Below are positions 5,864 through 11,432 of a stretch of DNA of 11,432 nt, in pieces (the first letter of the stretch is position 1; every line of letters begins with the position of its first letter). This stretch comes from an uncultured Ruminococcus sp. GTDB lineage: Bacteria > Bacillota > Clostridia > Oscillospirales > CAG-272. The notes under the pieces were generated by a model, which saw only the letters and a program-made list of their open reading frames with translations, made no database searches and was not told the origin of the DNA. The position numbers and the translations under genes were made by a program. The stretch spans positions 1 through 11,432 of the forward strand of contig CAJKRH010000054.1 in assembly GCA_905202255.1 (NCBI GenBank), written 5' to 3'.

Positions 5864-7063
5864 ATGGGCAGAATAGCAAAATATGCGGCATCGGCATGCG
5901 CCTGCCTGCTTTTCACGGTCTATGTGCTGTATCATATTCTCTCGGGCTTCGGCGGCAGTGTGAAGCTTTTCACCGTGCAGGAGGATACCTTTTCCGAGAC
6001 GGTCTCGGAGGTGGGCTATATCTTCCGCAATGCCGAAACGCTCTATTCCGGCAACGCCGGCACGCGCGGCTATATCTACGAAAACGGCGCAAAGGTTGCC
6101 GCGGGGAGCACCGTGGCGAAAATATTCGTCTATTCCAATGACGAGGCGACAAAACAGCTCGATATCATAAACGAAAATATCAGAATATATACCGAGGCGG
6201 CGGTGCGCGCGGGCGAAAGCTCCGCAAAGGTCGACGAGGAGATAGAGCGCCTGCACGAAAGAATTGCCGCCGAGAGCGCTTCGGGCGATGTCACCGCGAT
6301 GAAAAAATATGCGCATGAGCTTGCCGTGATGACAAGCAAGCGCGCACTGCTGACAAACGGCGTTTCCGACTACAAATCGGAGATAGCGATACTCGAGAGC
6401 CGAAAGGCGCTCATAGAAAACAGCCTCGGGCACGGCTATACGCCGATAACGGCGGTGCGCTCGGGCTACTATTACCATCTCTCGGACGGGCTCGATTCGG
6501 CTTTCGGCACGGAAGCCGCGATGAACCTGACGGCGGAGAGCTTCGATTCGCTCGGGAGCCTGACGGCTTCCTCGGCAAATACGGCGGGTGCGCTCGTCTA
6601 TTCGCCGAAGTGGTATTTCGCGCTGAAAACGGAAAGCGAAGTTGCCTCGGGGCTTTCCGTAGGCAAAACATACGCCTGCCGATTTACCGACAATACGCAT
6701 ACGGATTCGCTTGAGATGAAGCTCGAGCGAAAGGAACGGAGTGCGGACGGTCGCTCGTACCTGCTCGTGCTTTCTTGTTCGCTTCTGCCCGAGGATTTCG
6801 ATTTCACGAGGAAGCAGAATGTCGTCATCACCGCGAAAACATACGAGGGCTACAAGATACCGTCGTCGAGCGTGCGCATTTCCCGCGATACGGGAAAGCC
6901 TTATGTCTATATTTTCAAAAAGGGCTTTGCCGCCGTGCGCGAGGTGACACCCGTTTTCGAAAAGGACGGCTATTTCATAATAGAAAAGGGCGGGGAACTG
7001 CGTCTCTATGACCGCCTGATAATAGGCGAAGCCGACCTCTGGGACGGCAAAATGATAGAATGA
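5864..7063 (+). CDS. membrane-anchored HlyD-like (periplasmic adaptor type) protein
   Basis: 399 aa. One N-terminal membrane segment at about residues 5-27 is followed by an extracytoplasmic region. Residues 50-90 (YIFRNAETLY to GYIYENGAKVAAGSTVAKI) resemble the split biotinyl/lipoyl-like half of membrane fusion proteins. A charged, probably coiled-coil helical hairpin follows (about 95-190), then SGYYYHLSDGLD and a beta-rich C-terminal half ending in RLYDRLIIGEADLWDGKMIE. AAGGAGG at 5851-5857 gives better spacing for the ATG at 5864 than for that at 5861, which would add one Met. No transporter partner lies in the window. In other clostridia similar proteins occur just upstream of sepF, so a role in envelope or division is plausible but unproven. 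Confidence 0.8.
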   Translation: MGRIAKYAASACACLLFTVYVLYHILSGFGGSVKLFTVQEDTFSETVSEVGYIFRNAETLYSGNAGTRGYIYENGAKVAAGSTVAKIFVYSNDEATKQLDIINENIRIYTEAAVRAGESSAKVDEEIERLHERIAAESASGDVTAMKKYAHELAVMTSKRALLTNGVSDYKSEIAILESRKALIENSLGHGYTPITAVRSGYYYHLSDGLDSAFGTEAAMNLTAESFDSLGSLTASSANTAGALVYSPKWYFALKTESEVASGLSVGKTYACRFTDNTHTDSLEMKLERKERSADGRSYLLVLSCSLLPEDFDFTRKQNVVITAKTYEGYKIPSSSVRISRDTGKPYVYIFKKGFAAVREVTPVFEKDGYFIIEKGGELRLYDRLIIGEADLWDGKMIE

Positions 7064-7069
7064 CGGCGC

Positions 7070-7089
7070 TCGGAAAAATTTTTTTCCGA
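7070..7089. other. perfect AT-rich inverted repeat after the HlyD-like gene
   Basis: Two 9-base arms, TCGGAAAAA (7070-7078) and TTTTTCCGA (7081-7089), are separated by TT. It lies 6 bases after the stop at 7063 and just before the sepF promoter. The T-run lies inside the stem rather than after it, so it is not a standard terminator, although it could slow or end transcription in both directions. Confidence 0.45.
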
Positions 7090-7105
7090 AATTGCAAAAA
7101 AGAGA

Positions 7106-7135
7106 TTGCAATTTTATACGCTTGTGTGTTATAAT
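7106..7135 (+). promoter_or_regulatory. extended -10 sigma-A promoter of sepF
   Basis: TTGCAA (7106-7111), an 18-base spacer, then a perfect TATAAT (7130-7135) with an extended -10 TG at 7127-7128. The predicted start near 7142 gives a leader of about 69 bases to the sepF ATG. It probably drives sepF and the downstream division and envelope genes. Confidence 0.85.
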
Positions 7136-7210
7136 ATAAAAAATATAATTCTTGTTTCCGAAAAGGAAGGGTCACATATAAGTCAAGAATAATAAAAGCG
7201 GAGGTTTTTC

Positions 7211-7675
7211 ATGGGATTTCTGAACAAAATAAAAAGCATGGTCAGCACAGAAAAGGATTATGACGACGGAGTTTATCCGGTTTCCGACGACAGCGATTAC
7301 GCTGAGCCGGTCATTTCTTCCAGACCTTCTTCGGGCGTAGGGCTCAGCTCTGCCGCCATCGAAATGAAGGTTGTCCGTCCCGAGCGCTATGAGGACGGCA
7401 ATCAGATAGCAGATCACCTGCTCAACAATCGCACGGTTGTAATAAATCTTGAAGCTACAAATAAGGAGACGGCAAGAAGAATGCTGGACTTCCTTTCCGG
7501 TGTTGCTTACTCCATCGACGGTCAGTTCCTGCGCGTAGCGAACAATACTTTCGTTATCACGCCCAGAAATGTCGATGTTTCGAGCGACCCTATGAGCTCC
7601 GGCAGCGGCAGAAGTGCGGAAAAGCCCGCTTCACAGCGTCCGCCCGTAGACCTTACCAGCGATACACTTTTCTGA
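7211..7675 (+). CDS. sepF: SepF, cell division protein
   Basis: 154 aa. SepF binds FtsZ C-terminal tails, polymerises into rings and tethers Z-ring filaments to the membrane. The first residues (MGFLNKIKSMV) fit the amphipathic membrane-binding helix. An acidic, probably disordered linker (15-50) leads to the SepF core at about 52-120, with RPERYEDGNQIADHLLNNRTVVINLE, ARRMLDFLSGVAYSIDG and NNTFVITP. The Ser/Pro-rich tail after 120 is not conserved in type. CGGAGG at 7199-7204 supports the start. It is the first gene after the promoter at 7106. The usual neighbours ylmE/yggS, ylmG and ylmH are absent; divIVA follows after 146 bases. Confidence 0.96.
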   Translation: MGFLNKIKSMVSTEKDYDDGVYPVSDDSDYAEPVISSRPSSGVGLSSAAIEMKVVRPERYEDGNQIADHLLNNRTVVINLEATNKETARRMLDFLSGVAYSIDGQFLRVANNTFVITPRNVDVSSDPMSSGSGRSAEKPASQRPPVDLTSDTLF

Positions 7676-7696
7676 TAAAAACGAAAGGTGCCCTTG

Positions 7697-7776
7697 CCGC
7701 ATGACATAAGGTATGCGGAGCGTGCTACATATTTGAGAAAAAACGGGGGCGGCAGAAGCGATTTGCTTTTGCCGCC
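7697..7776 (+). other. structured sepF-divIVA intergenic region
   Basis: The 146-base gap contains two hairpins. One pairs CCGCAT (7697-7702) with ATGCGG (7713-7718). The second is a stable 12-bp stem with one G-T pair (7748-7759 with 7765-7776) and a five-base loop. The second lacks a T-run on the plus strand, but on the minus strand it is followed by a C-rich stretch and six T residues. It could be a processing or stability element, or a partial attenuator between the two genes. No promoter or known riboswitch was recognised. Confidence 0.5.
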
Positions 7777-7821
7777 TGTGATTTGATGCGGTTTTGCCGT
7801 AAAATTACGGAGGGTGGATAT

Positions 7822-8655
7822 ATGCCTACACAGCAGAATAAGCTTTCAAGCAGAGATTTTTCAAAAACCATACTCGGCTATAATACTTCGGAGGTGGACG
7901 AATATATAAATCGCCTGACCGAGAATTACTCGGCGCTCTACCGCGAAAATGCCGAGCTGGAGGCAAGCCTTGCGCAGGCTCTTTCGCGCCTTTCAGGTGT
8001 AGAGAAAGAAGAGGAGCAGGTAAAGAAAACTCTCGAGGTGGCAAAGCGTGCCGCCGACCAGATAGTGAGCGACGCCTACGGGCGCGCCGACGATATCATC
8101 GCCTCCGTCAAAAAAAGCTGTGACGCGATACTTTCGAATTTCCGCGAGAAGATAGAGACTCATAAAAGCGACCTTGCCGAGATTCAGGAGGCTGTTTTCA
8201 ACTTCAAAAACGAGCTTTTCGAAAAATACCGCCTGCATATAGAGCTTATCGACCAGATTGCTCCGATATACGAATATGACGAGCTTACCTCCGATAAATA
8301 TGTCGATCGCATGGTGACAAATCTCAAGCGCGAGATAGCCGCGGAATACGACCTCAAGCTCGACGATATACTGAGCGAAGAGGAGAAGAATGCGGAACTG
8401 CTCGATAAGGTTGACGACATGGCGGAGAAGCTGAAGGACGACGACAAGAACGCCGCCGAGAAGCTCGCGGAAGCTCCCGAGCCGGATGTAAAAACGGCAA
8501 AGAAGGGCGGGCACAGGCGCAAATCCGTCGTTCCCTCCGTCATAGAGCTGCTCGACGAATGCGAGGATGCGGCAAAGGACGAGGCAGGCAACTTCGGCAA
8601 GCAGCTTAAGCTCGATGTCGATGCGCTCCTTGCGGGGACAAAAACCGAAAAATAA
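7822..8655 (+). CDS. divIVA: DivIVA domain protein
   Basis: 277 aa. DivIVA proteins sense negative membrane curvature and organise poles and septa. The N-terminal lipid-binding domain is clear: KLSSRDFSKTILGYNTSEVDEYINRL (7-32). Predicted coiled coil follows at about 36-75 and over much of 95-215, with ERN-type heptads such as YRENAELEASLAQALSRL. Residues 216-245 are a basic, Pro-containing linker (TAKKGGHRRKSVVPS), and the tail is acidic and helical. It is longer than B. subtilis DivIVA (164 aa) but normal for clostridial forms. The ATG at 7822 has GGAGGG 7 bases upstream; an in-frame ATG at 7783 would put 13 extra residues before the conserved domain and has no ribosome site. lspA follows after 11 bases. 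Confidence 0.93.
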   Translation: MPTQQNKLSSRDFSKTILGYNTSEVDEYINRLTENYSALYRENAELEASLAQALSRLSGVEKEEEQVKKTLEVAKRAADQIVSDAYGRADDIIASVKKSCDAILSNFREKIETHKSDLAEIQEAVFNFKNELFEKYRLHIELIDQIAPIYEYDELTSDKYVDRMVTNLKREIAAEYDLKLDDILSEEEKNAELLDKVDDMAEKLKDDDKNAAEKLAEAPEPDVKTAKKGGHRRKSVVPSVIELLDECEDAAKDEAGNFGKQLKLDVDALLAGTKTEK

Positions 8656-8666
8656 TTGGAGATATT

Positions 8667-9224
8667 ATGAATAAGAAAAACAAGCCTCACATTATGTGGC
8701 TCTGGGTAGCCGTCATAGCTGTGAGCGTTATCCTCGATCAGGTGACAAAGCTAATTGTGGTGAAAAATATGGAGCTGTACGAAACGGCTCCTTTTATCAA
8801 AGGAATAATAGAATTTCAGTATATAGAAAACCGCGGCGCGGCTTGGGGCATGCTCAGCGATAACCGCTGGATATTTATCATCATTTCCGCCGCGGCGCTC
8901 ATCGCCCTGCCGATAATGCTCTATAAATACAGAAATCTTCATTTTCTTTTCGGATTTTCGCTTTCGCTCGTTATCGGCGGCGCGGCGGGTAATATGATAG
9001 ATCGCGTTTTCGCCGGCGCGGTGGTGGACTTTTTGAATTTTCAGTTCATCGATTTCCCCGTTTTCAATGTCGCCGATATCTGCGTGACGGTAGGCGCCGC
9101 GCTGATGTTTATATATCTTATCTTTATAGATAAGGAATTTTTCCGCGATAAGAAAAAGGAAGAAGCGGAAAAAGCCGAAAAAGCGGCGGCAGACGGGGAA
9201 GAGAACGGAGAAAAAGATGAGTAA
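8667..9224 (+). CDS. lspA: LspA, lipoprotein signal peptidase (signal peptidase II)
   Basis: 185 aa membrane aspartyl protease that cleaves signal peptides of diacylglyceryl-modified prolipoproteins. Four membrane segments are visible at about 9-31, 68-86, 92-110 and 132-154. Conserved boxes: LDQVTK (D24), ENRGAAWG (54-61), GNMIDR with catalytic D112, VVDFLNF, and FNVADIC with catalytic D137. After the last membrane segment there is a charged low-complexity tail (KKKEEAEKAEKAAADGEENGEKDE, residues 162-185), longer than in typical LspA of about 160 residues. TTGGAGA lies shortly before the ATG. Its last bases overlap the rluD start by 8, so the genes are translationally coupled. Confidence 0.97.
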   Translation: MNKKNKPHIMWLWVAVIAVSVILDQVTKLIVVKNMELYETAPFIKGIIEFQYIENRGAAWGMLSDNRWIFIIISAAALIALPIMLYKYRNLHFLFGFSLSLVIGGAAGNMIDRVFAGAVVDFLNFQFIDFPVFNVADICVTVGAALMFIYLIFIDKEFFRDKKKEEAEKAEKAAADGEENGEKDE

Positions 9225-10146
9225 GCTCACCGTATCGCAGGAAGCGGGCGGCGGGCGGCTCGATGTTTTTGTTTCCGCCGCCGAGGGGATAACGCGCTCC
9301 TATGCGCAGAAGCTCATCGAGAGCGGCGCCGTCACGGTAAACGGAAAAGCGGCGGAGAAGAAATACAAGGTCTGCGAGGGCGACACGGTGGAAACGGAGA
9401 TTCCACCTGCCGCTCCGTATGAGGTTAAAGCCGAGGAAATACCGCTCGATGTCGTCTATGAGGACAGCGATATCATCGTCATCAATAAGCCTAAAGGCAT
9501 GGTTGTTCATCCCGCGGCGGGAAATTACGACGGCACGCTCGTCAATGCTCTTATGGCACACTGCGGCGATTCGCTCTCGGGTATAGGCGGCACGGCTCGC
9601 CCCGGGATAGTTCACCGCATAGATAAAAACACGAGCGGACTGCTCATCGTCGCAAAGAACGACGAGGCGCACCTCGCGCTTTCCGAGCAGATAAAGGAAC
9701 ATGCCGTGAGCCGTATATATTATGCCGTGGCGCTGGGAAATATCCCCGAGCCGATAACGGTGGACAAGCCCATAGGCAGGCACCCGACCGACCGCAAAAA
9801 AATGGCTGTGACGGAGAAAAACTCCAAGCGGGCTGTGACGCATATCTATCCGCTGGAGCATTTTTCGGGCGCGACGCTTGTGCGCTGTGAGCTTGAAACA
9901 GGGCGCACGCATCAGATACGTGTGCATCTCGCGAGCATCGGGCATCCGATACTCGGCGATGATGTCTACGGCAGACCGAAAGACGCTGTCGAGCAGAAAT
10001 TCGGGCGCGGGCTCTGCGGACAAACGCTCCACGCCGGTGAAATCCGCTTTATACACCCGAGAACAGGGGAAAGCATGGCGCTGACCTGCCCGCTTCCCGA
10101 TTATTTTGAAGAGTTACTGCGCAAGTTGCGCATGTCGGTACAGTAA
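9217..10146 (+). CDS. RluA/RluD family 23S rRNA pseudouridine synthase
   Basis: 309 aa. An N-terminal S4 RNA-binding domain (about 14-58, GRLDVFVSAAEGITRSYAQKLIESGAVTVNG) precedes the catalytic domain with VINKPKGMVVHPAAG (88-102), HRIDKNTSGL with catalytic D136, RTHQIRVHLASIGHPILGD and LCGQTLHA. This matches the RluD-like group (B. subtilis YlyB), which isomerises uridines of large-subunit rRNA; target positions cannot be read from sequence. CGGAGA precedes the ATG at 9217, within the lspA coding end. The lspA-rluD adjacency is widely conserved in bacteria. The next gene begins three bases after the stop. Confidence 0.95.
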   Translation: MSKLTVSQEAGGGRLDVFVSAAEGITRSYAQKLIESGAVTVNGKAAEKKYKVCEGDTVETEIPPAAPYEVKAEEIPLDVVYEDSDIIVINKPKGMVVHPAAGNYDGTLVNALMAHCGDSLSGIGGTARPGIVHRIDKNTSGLLIVAKNDEAHLALSEQIKEHAVSRIYYAVALGNIPEPITVDKPIGRHPTDRKKMAVTEKNSKRAVTHIYPLEHFSGATLVRCELETGRTHQIRVHLASIGHPILGDDVYGRPKDAVEQKFGRGLCGQTLHAGEIRFIHPRTGESMALTCPLPDYFEELLRKLRMSVQ

Positions 10147-10149
10147 AAC

Positions 10150-10986
10150 ATGAAAAAATTCGAAAATATTATTTTTGCCTCCGATGTGGACGGAACCTTT
10201 GCATCATACATGCAACCGATGGCGCAGAGGAATATAGACGCGCTGAAATATTTCAGGGAAAACGGCGGCAGATTTTGTTTTGCCACGGGCAGAAACCATT
10301 ATGATATAAATACGGTGGTCAAATGCGACCACTGCGAGATAGCGGGTCTCCCTTATGTTCTCTGTAACGGAAGCTATCTCTATGACCCGATAAAAAAGGA
10401 AATAATCGACCCGCTTTATCTCAATGCCGCGAGCGTGAAGGAGCTTTTTGCCGCCATAAGGCGCGAATTTCCCGAAAGCGGCGTGCGCACGACGACGGAG
10501 CGGGGATTTCTCGCGCTCGATGATGATAAGACTGTGCTCAGGCAACTCGCAAAATACGGGCTGGACAGTATGCTCTATACCGTTTCCGCGCAGGATTTCA
10601 CGGGAGAAGGCGTTTTCAAAATAGTCGTGTCCTCCGATGACCTCGATACGGTTGAGGAAATGCGGAAATATATCATCGCGAATTTCGGCGGCGTTTTCAG
10701 CGCCACGAGGTCCACGTCAAAAATAGTTGAGGTTTTGCCGCTCGGCATTTCCAAGGCATATCGCCTCGCAAAAATGCGCGATGAGCTGAAAAAGGAAAAT
10801 CCGGATATCCGCCTTTTCTGCATAGGCGATTTTGATAACGATATAGAAATGCTTTCCGAGGCGGATTTCTCATTCTGCCCCGCCAACGCCTGCGACCGAG
10901 TCAAGGCGATATCGAAAAAAGAGGTCTGCCATTGCGACGAGGGCGCACTCGCCGAGGCGATAGATTATATGGAAAAGCTCATATGA
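10150..10986 (+). CDS. Cof-type HAD-IIB family phosphatase
   Basis: 278 aa haloacid dehalogenase hydrolase, typical length. Motif I is SDVDGTF with nucleophile D12 and acid/base D14; FATGR (44-48) and LCNGSYLYDP (71-80) follow; the C2 cap occupies roughly 85-190; K202 in PLGISKAYRL is motif III; GDFDND (226-231) is the metal-binding motif IV. Such enzymes dephosphorylate sugar phosphates, flavin mononucleotide or similar small molecules, and the substrate is not predictable here. There is no obvious ribosome binding site before the ATG, and it starts three bases after the rluD stop, so translation is probably coupled to rluD. A strong terminator follows. Confidence 0.92.
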   Translation: MKKFENIIFASDVDGTFASYMQPMAQRNIDALKYFRENGGRFCFATGRNHYDINTVVKCDHCEIAGLPYVLCNGSYLYDPIKKEIIDPLYLNAASVKELFAAIRREFPESGVRTTTERGFLALDDDKTVLRQLAKYGLDSMLYTVSAQDFTGEGVFKIVVSSDDLDTVEEMRKYIIANFGGVFSATRSTSKIVEVLPLGISKAYRLAKMRDELKKENPDIRLFCIGDFDNDIEMLSEADFSFCPANACDRVKAISKKEVCHCDEGALAEAIDYMEKLI

Positions 10987-10990
10987 AACG

Positions 10991-11015
10991 GCACGCCGCA
11001 AGGCGTGCTTTTTTT
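10991..11015 (+). terminator. intrinsic terminator after the HAD gene
   Basis: GCACGCC (10991-10997), tetraloop GCAA, GGCGTGC (11002-11008), then seven T residues (11009-11015). It starts 5 bases after the stop codon and closes the sepF-divIVA-lspA-rluD-HAD unit. This is a textbook structure. Confidence 0.95.
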
Positions 11016-11432
11016 CGGGTTGTCGTGGAATTAAGCAATGCGGAGCGTTGCCCTGCGTCGCCGAGACAGGGTAGCGCCGACCCCTACAAGATATAATCCA
11101 AGCAAAGCCAACAACCAAAATAAAAGACATATCCCTATCCTGTCAGCGCACATATTAGATTCACGCCCGCCTTGCATTTATAGCGGGCGTGCAGACAATG
11201 CGTGCACGAATCTACTCGGCTATCTCGTGCGCTATGTTCGCACGCGTGGTATAGATGAATCTGTGGGGAGTGCAAAACCGCCGACTTTCGCTCTGTCCTT
11301 TGCCGCACGCACTTGCCACGCATGGCTCGCGCGACTGACTCGTGCACGCGGGAAGAGTTCTCAAAGAGAGGGGAAAACTCTCTTTGATGACTTTTGGTAT
11401 ACTCCGTCTCGGCGACGCCGTTCAGAGGTGGC
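11016..11432. repeat. gene-free, palindrome-rich right end
   Basis: No credible gene was found; short open frames here lack ribosome sites and family signatures. Palindromes in order: an 11-bp stem with two G-T pairs at 11045-11055/11067-11077; TAGATTC (11156-11162) with GAATCTA (11208-11214) around CACGCCCGC (11162-11170) and GCGGGCGTG (11183-11191); GTGCG/CGCAC near 11225-11241; the 8-base palindrome CGTGCACG at 11201 and again at 11341; and a perfect 10-bp stem at 11361-11370/11378-11387. GCGTCGCCGAGAC at 11055-11067 recurs inverted at 11406-11418. This resembles dispersed intergenic repeats or a non-coding miniature element, but no transposase or target duplication is visible. Confidence 0.55.

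Noticed and set aside
5738..7111. 457-codon open frame on the minus strand
   Set aside because: It lies opposite the HlyD-like gene, which has a strong ribosome site, a membrane anchor and family-like motifs; the minus-strand product is Arg- and His-rich with no recognisable domain, as expected for a shadow frame.
7713..11049. shared 11-mer ATGCGGAGCGT at 7713 and 11039
   Set aside because: A match of this length is expected by chance in a window of this size, and the flanks do not align.
10870..11130. 86-codon minus-strand frame at the end of the HAD gene
   Set aside because: It overlaps the HAD coding end and its terminator, and lacks a ribosome site.
11135..11347. 70-codon minus-strand frame in the right-end gap
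   Set aside because: No ribosome site or family signature, and it is built largely from the palindromic CGTGC-rich repeats.

Overview
The window looks like a stretch of core chromosome from a Gram-positive, low-to-moderate GC Firmicute, most likely an anaerobic clostridial lineage. The evidence is the combination of a LexA with Bacillus-type operators, an IreB-family regulator, SepF and DivIVA in one cluster, strong AGGAGG-like ribosome binding sites and consensus sigma-A promoters. The species cannot be named from the sequence alone. Isoleucine is often encoded by ATA although the genes are fairly GC-rich.

Layout. Bases 1-197 are gene-free and hold palindromes and a minus-strand terminator. 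From 198 to 1611, on the minus strand, lie a TIM-barrel metal-enzyme gene and lexA. They overlap by 8 bases and form one unit read from a consensus promoter. A divergent intergenic region (1612-1770) carries two LexA operator-like palindromes, one touching the lexA -35 and one inside the promoter of the divergent gene, a cytoplasmic M14 zinc peptidase (1771-2649). Next comes a monocistronic minus-strand ireB (2814-3071) with its own promoter and terminator. An almost perfect plus-strand promoter at 2659-2687 points into it with no plus-strand gene for about 525 bases.

From 3219 to 5795 the plus strand carries an unrecognised acidic, cysteine-containing protein, queA (TTG start) and miaA, the last two being tRNA anticodon-loop modification enzymes. 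A membrane-anchored HlyD-like protein follows (5864-7063). An extended -10 promoter then starts a cell-envelope and division unit: sepF, divIVA, lspA, an RluD-type pseudouridine synthase and a Cof-type HAD phosphatase, closed by a clear terminator at 10991-11015. The last 417 bases have no credible gene but are rich in palindromes, including a 13-base inverted repeat about 364 bases apart end to end.

How it fits together. The left part looks like a small SOS locus: LexA probably represses its own operon (including an endonuclease-IV-like TIM barrel) and, through the second operator, the divergent peptidase. The right part is the familiar Firmicute sepF-divIVA-lspA-rluD neighbourhood in a shortened form (no ylmG, ylmH or ileS here). 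No CRISPR array, rRNA, tRNA or intact transposase was seen. The most interesting leads are the predicted SOS control of the peptidase and TIM-barrel genes, the promoter antisense to ireB, and the palindrome-rich right end.
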